From positions 62,001 through 126,000 of the forward strand of contig NZ_BDCM01000016.1 in assembly GCF_001613505.1 (NCBI RefSeq): a DNA stretch of 64,000 bases, given 5' to 3'. The notes beneath the pieces are model-generated. The model did not search any database, had not been told where the DNA came from, and saw only the letters and a program-made list of their open reading frames with translations. The stretch is from Nocardia mikamii NBRC 108933. Its GTDB lineage: Bacteria > Actinomycetota > Actinomycetes > Mycobacteriales > Mycobacteriaceae. This document shows, in pieces, positions 8,084 to 15,920 of the stretch. Position numbers and translations under genes: made by a program. Numbering within the stretch: the first letter of the stretch is position 1; each line of letters begins with the position of its first letter.

Positions 8084-8305
8084 TTCCAGCCACGAGCACC
8101 AGGCCAGTAGTCGTAGCCGGGAGGCGTGGGAATCGAGCCAGGCCAGTCCGTCGTCGACGATGTCGGCGGCCGTGTCGAACTCGACCAACCCGTCGCCCAC
8201 CTGCACGAACCGATGTACCGCCTGCTCGCGACTGATCCGCCCCAGCCACACCTCGTCGATGAGCCGCTTACCTTCGACCGCAACTTCCGTGACGACCGCG
8301 TCCAT
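7928..8305 (-). CDS. Small membrane protein, unknown function
   Basis: 125 aa. The first half is soluble and acidic (RISREQAVHRFVQVGDGLVEFDTAADIVDDGLAWL); residues about 63-110 make two hydrophobic segments (LRLLAWCSWLELPVFGGLAVLGVL and YLSTGFSLILLAALQLV), then a basic tail RPPIRRRQRS, predicted cytoplasmic. ATG 8305 has GGAAAGGGA upstream. Its 3' part overlaps the end of the Ada-like reading frame by 156 bases on the opposite strand. I do not recognise a family. Confidence 0.6.
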   Translation of the reverse strand: MDAVVTEVAVEGKRLIDEVWLGRISREQAVHRFVQVGDGLVEFDTAADIVDDGLAWLDSHASRLRLLAWCSWLELPVFGGLAVLGVLTEDYLSTGFSLILLAALQLVHRHIGPPRPPIRRRQRSI

Positions 8306-8484
8306 TCTGCGCCAGTCCCTTTCCAGTTGGTCTCACAAAGTGTAAGCGGCGAGAGCCGCAATCACCCCGCAATCCGGCCCTCCCAACGCTGGATGGCGCG
8401 ACACGGGCGGGACGGGACCGTGCGGGTGCCATGGCCGATCGACGCGAATCGGACAGTGCGGCAGCTCACATCGGTCTCGGGCGA

Positions 8485-8530
8485 CGGCGGTACCGAAAGT
8501 CTTGGCGACGAACGGAATTCGGTACCGCCG
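8485..8530. repeat. Long perfect inverted repeat in intergenic DNA
   Basis: Arms CGGCGGTACCGAA and TTCGGTACCGCCG, 13 bp each and perfectly complementary, with a 20-base loop. It lies in the 354-base gap between the divergent small membrane protein gene and the VIT transporter gene. No gene is seen in this gap. It could be a structured leader, a terminator for weak upstream transcription, or a remnant of a repeat. Confidence 0.5.
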
Positions 8531-8565
8531 ACGTCGATCGAGTGAGCGTTCCCGCTTTTCGAAAT

Positions 8566-8582
8566 AAGGTATGGAATACCTT
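8566..8582. promoter_or_regulatory. Palindrome upstream of metal transporter (DtxR-like spacing)
   Basis: AAGGTATGGAATACCTT: perfect 7-bp arms around GGA. The core is AGGT-N7-ACCT, the same half-sites and spacing as DtxR/IdeR boxes (consensus AGGTTAGGCTAACCT), although the inner bases differ. It lies 78 bases before the chosen start of a VIT/CCC1 transporter, which fits metal control. Binding protein is inferred. Confidence 0.5.
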
Positions 8583-8659
8583 CCTGTGCAATGGTTTACC
8601 TAAATTCGGGCAGCCTTTCTTTGCTGGCGGAGAAAAGGCGGGCGAGTTATTTTTGTCCG

Positions 8660-9385
8660 GTGCAAGCAGATACGGCGGTAATCGAGAGTGTGGTCCGGCC
8701 GGAAACTCACGGTCCGGGTTTGTCGGTGCGACTGAATTGGCTGCGAGCCGGGGTGCTGGGTGCCAACGACGGAATCGTCTCCGTCGCAGGGATTGTCGTG
8801 GGTGTGGCGGCGGCCACCACGTCGACGTCGGCGATCGTCACCGCGGGCGTCGCCGGACTCGCCGCGGGCGCGGTGTCGATGGCGCTGGGGGAGTACGTGT
8901 CGGTGAGCACCCAGCGCGACAGCGAGCGCGCGGTGCTGGCCGTGGAACGGCGCGAACTCGCCGAGGACCCGGCGGGTGAACTCGCCGAACTGGCCGCCAT
9001 CTACGAGGGCAAGGGGCTGACGCCGGCCACCGCGTGGAAGGTCGCCGAGGAGTTGACGGCCAAGGACGCGTTCGCCGCGCACGCCGAGGCCGAATTGGGA
9101 ATCGACCCGAGCGAGCTGACCAACCCGTGGCATGCCGCGCTGTCGTCGGCGACGGCGTTCACCGTCGGCGCCCTGCTGCCGCTGCTGGCCATGCTGGTAC
9201 CTGCCGCGATCCGGGTTCCGGTCACCGCGGCGGCGGTTCTGGTGGCCTTGGCCGCGACCGGCGCCGTCGGTGCCCGTCTGGGGCAGGCGCCGGTGCGGCG
9301 CGCGACGATTCGCGTGCTGGCGGGCGGTGCGCTGGCGATGGCGACGACCTACGCGGTCGGCCATCTGGTCGGTATCGCGGTCTAG
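8660..9385 (+). CDS. VIT1/CCC1 family Fe/Mn transporter
   Basis: 241 aa from the GTG at 8660; ATG 8591 is the longer alternative. The sequence has the family layout: N-terminal helix LNWLRAGVLGANDGIVSVAGIVVGVAAA with the Asp/Asn-Gly signature, a second helix AGVAGLAAGAVSMALGEYVSVSTQRDSE, an acidic cytoplasmic metal-binding helix region (residues about 85-145, ERRELAEDPAGELAELAAIYEGKGL), then three membrane helices. Known members move Fe2+ or Mn2+ out of the cytoplasm or into stores. The AT-richer leader and palindrome at 8566 suggest metal-responsive regulation. Confidence 0.85.
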   Translation: MQADTAVIESVVRPETHGPGLSVRLNWLRAGVLGANDGIVSVAGIVVGVAAATTSTSAIVTAGVAGLAAGAVSMALGEYVSVSTQRDSERAVLAVERRELAEDPAGELAELAAIYEGKGLTPATAWKVAEELTAKDAFAAHAEAELGIDPSELTNPWHAALSSATAFTVGALLPLLAMLVPAAIRVPVTAAAVLVALAATGAVGARLGQAPVRRATIRVLAGGALAMATTYAVGHLVGIAV

Positions 9386-9410
9386 CGGGCGGTCGGCGAG
9401 TCGGGCGAAA

Positions 9411-9584
9411 TCAGCGGTTCCGGAACCGGTTTCCCACGCGCAGCCGGTCCATGACCGCGCGCATCTTGGCTTGCCGGTGCGGATCGCCGATCCGGAATTC
9501 GACGTGCACGACGGGATGGGATGCGTCGATCAGCGCCACGGTTTCGCGGTCCGTGGAGTGAGCAGCGCGGGGTGAAGCGGTCAT
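9411..9584 (-). CDS. Small hypothetical protein, 57 aa
   Basis: Short basic reading frame (MTASPRAAHSTDRETVALIDASHPVVHVEF..., ending RVGNRFRNR). ATG 9584 is preceded by GGGAG at good spacing, which is the main support. The core DASHPVVHVEFRIGDPHRQAKMRAVMDRLR could form a strand and a helix. No family recognised. It may be a real small gene between the VIT transporter and the desaturase, but could be chance. Confidence 0.4.
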   Translation of the reverse strand: MTASPRAAHSTDRETVALIDASHPVVHVEFRIGDPHRQAKMRAVMDRLRVGNRFRNR

Positions 9585-9702
9585 AACTCCCAGTGTGCAC
9601 CCGCGGCTATTTTCTGGCAATGTGTTCTGCCGCTCTGTCGCTATCGAAACCCAATCGAAATGCTCGGGGATGCAGTCGCTTACACCGCCGCCCCGCCGCC
9701 GC

Positions 9703-10701
9703 TCACGACCGGGAGCCCACCAGGTCTCGTTTGCGGGCATCCCGGGCCAGCGCCCGGTCACGCTGTTCTTCGAAACGCGCACAATCGTTTCGCAGTTTCT
9801 CCAGGAATTCCCCGAGGGTATTGCGCGCCCGGTCGCCGCGTGCGGTGAAATCGTTGCGATCGAACACATTCCACTTGCGCAACACCGGCATCACCACTTC
9901 CTCCAAATGCTGGCGGAGGTCGTAGATTCCGTGCTTGGCCATCAGCACGCCGTTGCGCCGCCAATCCGGCATCCCGGCGCCCGGCATCTGGAAATTGCAC
10001 ACGATATCGGTAATCGCTTCCAGCGCCTGGTCGGGCGCCAGATCCAAAGCCGCCGCGCACAAATTGCGGTAGAAGATCATGTGCAGGTTCTCGTCCGCGG
10101 AGACGCGCGCCAGCATGCGGTCGGCGACCGGATCCTCGCAGACCTTCCCGGTGTTGCGGTGCGACACCCGGGTCGCCAGTTCCTGGAACGTCACGTACGC
10201 GACCGAGTGCAGGAATCCGGTGTCGGCCCGGTCGACCACGGCGGCCTTGCCGCTCTCGCGCACGAGTTTCATCGCGTCGTAGCCGTTGGTCATGTGGACC
10301 ATCCGGGCCTGTTCCAGGGCCACGGGGTCGACCGCGCGGGTGACGACCAGGTAGTCGCGAATCACGATGCCGTGCCGGTTCTCCTCGGCCGTCCACCGGC
10401 CCACCCAGGTGCCCCAGGCGCCGTCGGCGGAGAAGTTCTCGGCGATCTCGCGATGGTAGGACGGCAGATTGTCCTCGGTGAGCAGATTCGTGACCATCGC
10501 GGCGCGGGCGACCTCGCTCAGGCGTGACTGGGCGGGGTCCCAATCGGTTCCGCCGAGGGCGGCGAAATTGCGTCCCGCATCCCACGGGACGTAGTCGTGC
10601 GGATGCCACGTCTTCGCCATCGACAGATGCCGATGCACGTTGCTCTCCGCCACGGGCTCGAGTTCCAGCAGCAACTCGAGTTGGGTGAGATTCCTGACCA
10701 C
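9703..10701 (-). CDS. Acyl-[ACP] desaturase (DesA1-like)
   Basis: 332 aa, close to mycobacterial DesA1 (about 338). Soluble diiron desaturase that introduces a double bond into ACP-bound acyl chains. The two diiron helix-pair motifs are intact: EENRH at 106-110 and DENLH at 203-207, with further likely ligands at Glu76 (TEDNLPSYH) and Glu174 (FQELATRVSHRN). GTG 10701 is preceded by GAGGAAGGG. It is divergent from a KasA/B-type synthase, and the pair with the downstream AMP-ligase suggests work on long or meromycolate-like chains. Confidence 0.9.
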   Translation of the reverse strand: MVRNLTQLELLLELEPVAESNVHRHLSMAKTWHPHDYVPWDAGRNFAALGGTDWDPAQSRLSEVARAAMVTNLLTEDNLPSYHREIAENFSADGAWGTWVGRWTAEENRHGIVIRDYLVVTRAVDPVALEQARMVHMTNGYDAMKLVRESGKAAVVDRADTGFLHSVAYVTFQELATRVSHRNTGKVCEDPVADRMLARVSADENLHMIFYRNLCAAALDLAPDQALEAITDIVCNFQMPGAGMPDWRRNGVLMAKHGIYDLRQHLEEVVMPVLRKWNVFDRNDFTARGDRARNTLGEFLEKLRNDCARFEEQRDRALARDARKRDLVGSRS

Positions 10702-10918
10702 GGTGTTGCCCTTCCTCGTTGTGGATCGCCGTGCGGCGCTGCGGGAAGAAACCGGTACAGTGCAGTCACGACCGGGTCGCCGGGTGGCACTGAGGGCTAC
10801 GCCGGTCGTGTTCGCCTCGCTAATGTAGCCGCTCCACCGCCACCGTTGTCGCTCCAGCTTGTATTCGCCGCAGTGTTGCCCCTGTTTCGCAGTGTCGCCT
10901 GTCGAAAGTGAGCCGAGA

Positions 10919-12163
10919 ATGACGGTTTCCAGCCGTACGCGCTACCGCGACGTCGTCGTCACCAGCCTGGCCGCGACCACGTCCATCGCCGGTGATGTCG
11001 ATTCCACGTGGAAGGGACTGTTGAACGGTGAGAGCGGAATCGACGTACTCGACGACGGTTTCATCGACCAGTTCGAACTTCCGGTTCGCATCGGCGGTCA
11101 CCTCAAGGTCGTTCCGTCCACCGTACTGAGCCGCGAGGAGACCCGCCGGCTGTCCTACGTCGAGCAGATGGCGCTGGTGCTGGGGCGCGAGGTATGGCGC
11201 AACGCCGGTGCGCCCGAGGTCGATCCGGAGCGGCTCGGCGTCTCCATCGGCACCGGGCTGGGCGGTGCGGAAGCGCTCATCGACGTCAAGGACAAGATGG
11301 CCAACGGCGGATATCGCCGGGTCAGCCCGCTCGCGGTGCAGATGATCATGCCCAACGGCGCGGCCGCGGTGGTCGGGCTGGAATTGGGTGCCAAAGCCGG
11401 TATCGCGACACCCGTTTCGGCGTGCTCGTCGGGGTCGGAGGCCATCGCCAACGCGTGGAAGATGATCGTGATGGGCGATGCCGATGTGGTGGTCACCGGC
11501 GGCGTGGAGGGGTCGATCCAGGCGGTGGCGATCGCCGCCTTCACCATGATGCGCGCGATGAGCACGCGCAACGACGATCCGAAACGCGCCTCGCGTCCGT
11601 TCGACACCGATCGCGACGGGTTCGTCTTCGGTGAGGCCGGCGCGATGATGGTGCTCGAATCCGAGGAACACGCCCGGGCCCGCGGCGCCACCGTGCACGC
11701 CCGCCTGCTCGGCGCCGGTCTCACCTCCGACGGTTTCCACCTGGTGGCACCGGATCCGGACGGTAAGGGCGCGGCACGGGCCATCACCCGCGCGTTGCAG
11801 ACCGCCGGATTGTCGAAAACCGATGTGGCACATGTGAACGCGCATGCCACGGCGACGCCGATCGGCGATACCGCGGAGGCCCGTGCCATCGCCGCGGCGG
11901 TCGGTAGCCACGCCTCGGTCTACGCGCCGAAATCGGCGCTGGGACATTCCATCGGCGCCGTCGGGGCGCTGGAATCGGTGCTCACGGTGCTGTCGATCCG
12001 CGACAGCCTCGTCCCGCCCACGCTCAACCTGGAAAACCAGGATCCGGAGGTCGATCTGGACATCGTCAAGGGCCAGGCCCGGCCCGGGCGGATCGACTAC
12101 GCGGTCAACAATTCCTTCGGATTCGGCGGCCACAACGTGTCGTTGACCTTCGGTCGGTACTGA
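10919..12163 (+). CDS. Beta-ketoacyl-ACP synthase, KasA/KasB type
   Basis: 414 aa. FAS-II condensing enzyme that extends acyl-ACP with malonyl-ACP. Catalytic triad visible: Cys169 (PVSACSSGSEA), His309 (VNAHATATPIGD) and His343 (KSALGHSIGAVGA). Long stretches such as QMIMPNGAAAVVG and RPFDTDRDGFVFGEAGA are nearly as in mycobacterial KasA, so it belongs to the mycolate-elongating group rather than general FabF. ATG 10919 gives the KasA N terminus. No FabD/AcpM genes flank it, so it is a paralogue outside the usual kas operon. A terminator-like hairpin follows at 12173. Confidence 0.9.
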   Translation: MTVSSRTRYRDVVVTSLAATTSIAGDVDSTWKGLLNGESGIDVLDDGFIDQFELPVRIGGHLKVVPSTVLSREETRRLSYVEQMALVLGREVWRNAGAPEVDPERLGVSIGTGLGGAEALIDVKDKMANGGYRRVSPLAVQMIMPNGAAAVVGLELGAKAGIATPVSACSSGSEAIANAWKMIVMGDADVVVTGGVEGSIQAVAIAAFTMMRAMSTRNDDPKRASRPFDTDRDGFVFGEAGAMMVLESEEHARARGATVHARLLGAGLTSDGFHLVAPDPDGKGAARAITRALQTAGLSKTDVAHVNAHATATPIGDTAEARAIAAAVGSHASVYAPKSALGHSIGAVGALESVLTVLSIRDSLVPPTLNLENQDPEVDLDIVKGQARPGRIDYAVNNSFGFGGHNVSLTFGRY

Positions 12164-12172
12164 GTTGCCCGG

Positions 12173-12200
12173 CCGGAGCCCCGCCGAGGGCAGGCTCCGG
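12173..12200. terminator. Probable terminator after kas gene
   Basis: CCGGAGCC and GGCTCCGG, 8-bp perfect arms with a 12-base loop, followed by GCTTTCGTTCC. It begins 10 bases after the synthase stop and suggests that the following AMP-ligase gene has its own promoter or depends on read-through. Confidence 0.65.
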
Positions 12201-12258
12201 GCTTTCGTTCCTGCGTGACTGTTCGTGCGTGCCGTACGTGCGTGAAAAGGATGAGGGA

Positions 12259-14127
12259 ATGATCGGCGAGACCTTCGATGACTATCTGGACGAAGACGGC
12301 AATATCACCATCCTGGGCGATGCGACCCTGATCGATTTCGTCGACAAGCACAGTGCGGCGAACGGGGACGAGCTGGCCTACCGCTACATCGACTATTCGC
12401 GCGAGCGCGACGGTGAGTACCACGAGCTCACCTGGCGCCAGTTCGGTGCGCGGTTGCGGGCGGTGGCGGCCCGGTTGCAGCAGGTGACCCGGCCGCGGGA
12501 CCGGGTGGCCGTGCTGGCTCCGCAGGGTCTGGACTACGTGGTGGCGATGTTCGCGGCGGTGTACGCGGGCAATATCGCTGTGCCGCTGTTCGACCCGGAG
12601 GAACCAGGACACACCGACCGGCTGCACGCCGTCCTCGGCGACTGCCGGCCGACCGCGATTCTGACCGCGAGTTCCGCGGCGGGCGGGGTCCGGGAATTCT
12701 TCCGCGGTATGCTGGCGAGCCAGCGTCCGCGCATCATCGCGGTCGACGCGATACCCGACAGCGTCGGCGCGGGCTGGACCCAACCGGACATCACCATCGA
12801 CAGCGTCGCGTATCTGCAGTACACCTCCGGCTCCACTCGCACGCCCGCCGGTGTGGAGATCACGCACCGCTCGGTCGGCACCAATCTGCTGCAGATGATC
12901 GACGCGCTCGGAATCGACGAAACCGCCCGCGGCGTCACCTGGTTGCCGCTGTTCCACGATATGGGCCTGCTGTGTGTGATCCTGCCGGCGATCGGCGGCA
13001 AGTTCATCACCATCATGTCGCCGAGCGCGTTCGTCCGGCGGCCCTATCGCTGGATCAAGGAGCTGGCCGCGGCCTCCGACGGCGCCGCGACCTATGCCGC
13101 CGCACCGAATTTCGCGTTCGAGCACGCCGCCGCGCGGGGGCGGCCGAAGGCGGGGGAGCACCTCGATCTGTCGAATGTGATCGGTCTGATCAACGGCAGT
13201 GAGCCGGTGTCGGTGTCGTCGATGGCGAAATTCAACGATGCCTTCATGCCCTACGGATTGCCGAAGACGGCGATCAAACCGTGTTACGGGATGGCGGAGG
13301 CCACTCTGTTCGTATCGGCCACCCGGCGCGAGGACGCCGCGCGGGTCGTCCACGCCGACCGCACCCGGCTCAACGCCGGGCATCTGGTCGAGGTCGACCC
13401 GAATGCGGAAAACGCCGTGGCCCAGGTGTCCTGCGGATATGTGGCGCGCTCGCAGTGGGCGGTGATCGTGGACGACAACGGCGCCGAACTGCCGGACGGC
13501 CGGGTCGGGGAGATCTGGTTGCACGGGGAGAATATGGGCATCGGCTACTGGGGCCGTCCCGAGGAGACCGAGGCGACCTTCCACAACCGGCTCAGCGCCC
13601 GGCAGGCTGCCGGCAGCCACGCCGAAGGTACTGCGCCGCAGGCATATTGGATGAGCACCGGGGACTACGGCGTGTATCACGACGGCGAGTTGTACATCAC
13701 CGGCCGCGTCAAGGATCTGGTGATCGTCGACGGGCGCAACCACTATCCGCAGGATCTGGAGATGTCGGCACAGGAGTCGTCGACCGCACTGCGGCCGGGT
13801 TTCGTGGCCGCCTTCTCGGTACGCGGGGACGAGCTGCCCGCCGACCTCGCCGCCTCCGGGGCGGGAGGCGAACACCTGGTGATCGTGGCCGAACGGCGAA
13901 GTGGCGCAGCCAAACTCGACGCGGGTCCGGTGGCCGAGGTGGTGCGGGCGGCGATTTCGGCGCGCCACGGGGTGACGGTGCGCGAACTGCTCCTGGTGCC
14001 GGCCGGGTCGATTCCGCGCACGTCGAGCGGCAAGATCGCCCGACGCGCTTGTAAGGCCGCGTATCTGACGGGAACCCTGCGTGGCGGCCACCGCCAGCAG
14101 GCGTTCCCGGATGTCTCCGACGAGTAG
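12259..14127 (+). CDS. Long-chain fatty-acyl-AMP ligase, FadD32-like
   Basis: 622 aa, near FadD32 (637). Forms acyl-adenylates from long fatty acids and passes them to a carrier protein rather than CoA. Adenylation motifs are present: YTSGSTRTPAG near residues 188-198, PLFHDMG, YGMAEATLFVSAT, GDYGVYHDGELYITGRVKDLVIVDGRNHYP and the C-terminal RTSSGKIARRAC with the catalytic Lys. The similarity to FadD32 is high across its whole length. ATG 12259 is chosen after AAGGATGAGGG; GTG 12238 is possible. There is no Pks13 or AccD4 gene beside it, so it is probably a paralogue with another partner. Confidence 0.9.
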   Translation: MIGETFDDYLDEDGNITILGDATLIDFVDKHSAANGDELAYRYIDYSRERDGEYHELTWRQFGARLRAVAARLQQVTRPRDRVAVLAPQGLDYVVAMFAAVYAGNIAVPLFDPEEPGHTDRLHAVLGDCRPTAILTASSAAGGVREFFRGMLASQRPRIIAVDAIPDSVGAGWTQPDITIDSVAYLQYTSGSTRTPAGVEITHRSVGTNLLQMIDALGIDETARGVTWLPLFHDMGLLCVILPAIGGKFITIMSPSAFVRRPYRWIKELAAASDGAATYAAAPNFAFEHAAARGRPKAGEHLDLSNVIGLINGSEPVSVSSMAKFNDAFMPYGLPKTAIKPCYGMAEATLFVSATRREDAARVVHADRTRLNAGHLVEVDPNAENAVAQVSCGYVARSQWAVIVDDNGAELPDGRVGEIWLHGENMGIGYWGRPEETEATFHNRLSARQAAGSHAEGTAPQAYWMSTGDYGVYHDGELYITGRVKDLVIVDGRNHYPQDLEMSAQESSTALRPGFVAAFSVRGDELPADLAASGAGGEHLVIVAERRSGAAKLDAGPVAEVVRAAISARHGVTVRELLLVPAGSIPRTSSGKIARRACKAAYLTGTLRGGHRQQAFPDVSDE

Positions 14128-14151
14128 CCGAGGCGGATCGGGGCGAGCGGA

Positions 14152-14170
14152 TTAGGTGAGGCAATCCTCG
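14152..14170 (+). promoter_or_regulatory. Possible IdeR (iron) box
   Basis: TTAGGTGAGGCAATCCTCG agrees with the IdeR/DtxR consensus TTAGGTTAGGCTAACCTAA at 14 of 19 positions, including the TTAGGT half. It lies 121 bases before the start of the 66-aa gene at 14291. Function is inferred from match only. Confidence 0.4.
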
Positions 14171-14290
14171 TGTGCCCGTTGAGATGTCCTCTGGGCACCG
14201 GATTGTCCGGTACTTGTCCGTCGGCAGCGGCCCACTATGGAGTTACCGTGTAGCTACATCAACATGTAGAACCGGATATGGGGCAATGTC

Positions 14291-14491
14291 ATGGAGTTGT
14301 CTACCGATTATCTCATTGTGGTGATGGCACATTCGGCGCCCACCCGGCCGTTGACCGTGGAACGTGCACACCAGGTGATGCAGTTGCACACCGATTGTTC
14401 GACCGACGGCTGTGGCATCAAGCAGGCGGCGTTCGACGCGCTGGTAACCGCCGGGCATATTGTGCCCGACAGCTGCCGGCACCGCGGGTAG
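14291..14491 (+). CDS. Small Cys-containing hypothetical protein, 66 aa
   Basis: Begins MELSTDYLIVVMAHSAPTRP, then RAHQVMQLHTDCSTDGCGIKQAAFDALV, with three Cys and several His. The codon use is normal for the window and the frame is flanked by an upstream control region (possible iron box, and CTACAT-CAAC-ATGTAG at about 14252-14267) and a strong terminator just after its stop. This supports a real, separately transcribed small gene. No named family recognised. Confidence 0.6.
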   Translation: MELSTDYLIVVMAHSAPTRPLTVERAHQVMQLHTDCSTDGCGIKQAAFDALVTAGHIVPDSCRHRG

Positions 14492-14498
14492 CGTGCGT

Positions 14499-14523
14499 CG
14501 GTCGGCGTCGGGGACGCCGACCG
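14499..14523. terminator. Bidirectional terminator hairpin
   Basis: CGGTCGGCGTC-GGG-GACGCCGACCG, 11-bp perfect stem with a 3-base loop. It lies between the stop of the 66-aa gene (14491, + strand) and the stop of the thiolase (14545, - strand), so it can serve both. Confidence 0.75.
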
Positions 14524-14544
14524 GCACACGTGATCCGATCGGCC

Positions 14545-15711
14545 TCAGAGTCGTTCGATGACGGTGGCGTTGGCGAGACCACCGGCCTCGCACATCGTCA
14601 TCAGGCCGTAGCGGCCGCCCGATTGTTCGAGGTGGTTGACGAGCGTCGCGAGGATGCGGACACCGGAGGCGCCGAGCGGATGCCCCAGCGCGATGGCGCC
14701 GCCGCGAGGGTTCAGCTTGGCCGGGTCGGCGTTCAGCTCGCGGGCCCACACCAGCGGAACCGGCGCGAAGGCCTCGTTCACCTCGTAGGCGTCGATGTCG
14801 TCGATCGACAGTCCGCCGCGGGCCAGCACCTTCTCGGTCGCGGGGATGACCGCGGTCAGCATCAGGAGCGGGTCGTCGCCGGTGACGGCGAAGGAGTGGA
14901 AGCGGGCGCGCGGGCGCAGGCCGAGGGCGGCGGCCTTCTCCTCGCTCATGATCAGTGCCGCGGAAGCGCCGTCGGTGAGCGGGGAGGAGTTGCCCGGCGT
15001 GATGGACCACTCGATCTCCGGGAAGCGGGCCAGGTACCGGTCGTCGGCGAAGGCGGGACGCAGACCGGCCAGCCCCTCGACGGTGGTGGTCGGGCGAATG
15101 GTCTCGTCGGCCTGCAAGTCTCCGGCCGCGACGATCTCGCGATCGAATCCGCCCGCCGCGGCGGTTTCGGCGGCCAGCCGATGCGACCGAGCCGCGAATT
15201 CGTCCAGGGCGGCGCGGTCGAACTTCCAGCGGGCGGCGATCACCTCGGCCGAAATACCCTGCTGCACAAGGCCTTCGGGGTAGCGGTGGGCGATCGGGCC
15301 GCGATTGGCATCAGCGCCCTGGCCGTTGGAGAACATCGGTACCCGCGACATCGACTCCACGCCGCAGGCGATGGCGATGTCGTAGGCGCCGGCGATCACG
15401 CCCTGCGCGGCGAAGTGCGCGGCCTGCTGGCTGGAGCCGCACTGGCGGTCCACGGTGGTGGCGGGAACGGACTCCGGGAATCCGGCCGCGAGCACCGCCG
15501 TGCGGGCGATGTTGAACGCCTGTTCCCCGCTCTGTGTCACACAGCCGGCGATCACGTCGTCGACCAGCGCCGGATCCAGGTCGTTCCGTGCGACCAGGTC
15601 GGACAGCACTCCGGCCAGGAGGGTGGCCGGGTGGACCTGGGACAGGCCGCCACCGGTTTTTCCCTTACCGGACGGGGTCCGGACGACGTCGACGACGACT
15701 GCCGTGGTCAT
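14545..15711 (-). CDS. Acetyl-CoA acetyltransferase (thiolase)
   Basis: 388 aa. Thiolase that cleaves 3-ketoacyl-CoA with CoA or condenses acetyl-CoA. Nucleophile Cys91 (VDRQCGSSQQA), His344 (GGAIALGHPLGASG) and Cys374 (MTMCEAGGLANATVIERL) form the active site. The C-terminal CEAGGLANA variant is seen in actinobacterial degradative thiolases; FadA5-like steroid thiolases are related. ATG 15711 has GGAG five bases ahead; GTG 15717 is in frame but less well placed. It is isolated from other beta-oxidation genes. Confidence 0.9.
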   Translation of the reverse strand: MTTAVVVDVVRTPSGKGKTGGGLSQVHPATLLAGVLSDLVARNDLDPALVDDVIAGCVTQSGEQAFNIARTAVLAAGFPESVPATTVDRQCGSSQQAAHFAAQGVIAGAYDIAIACGVESMSRVPMFSNGQGADANRGPIAHRYPEGLVQQGISAEVIAARWKFDRAALDEFAARSHRLAAETAAAGGFDREIVAAGDLQADETIRPTTTVEGLAGLRPAFADDRYLARFPEIEWSITPGNSSPLTDGASAALIMSEEKAAALGLRPRARFHSFAVTGDDPLLMLTAVIPATEKVLARGGLSIDDIDAYEVNEAFAPVPLVWARELNADPAKLNPRGGAIALGHPLGASGVRILATLVNHLEQSGGRYGLMTMCEAGGLANATVIERL

Positions 15712-15920
15712 AGCCACTCCGATCGATCAAGTTACTCGAGGTTCTTCTATAAGTTAACACCGATTCGCTTCTTTTCCGAGAGTGGGCCCGGTTTGCCGGC
15801 GCTCTGCGGCGCGGCTCGCGGACGTCGTCGGCTGCTGCGCGGTGCCCGGATGTGGCAGACTCGGCACGGCACGATGCGGCCGGTCGACGACCGTATGCGG
15901 AAGGTGATGCGGGAGTTGGG

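Noticed and set aside
9382..9600. Alternative 72-codon minus-strand frame over the 57-aa gene
   Set aside because: Arg/Pro-rich with no ribosome site; the neighbouring frame starting at 9584 has a better start, though even that one is uncertain.
12097..14091. A 664-codon frame antisense to the FadD32-like gene
   Set aside because: Arg/His/Gly-rich, no motif, and fully covered by a gene with clear homology.
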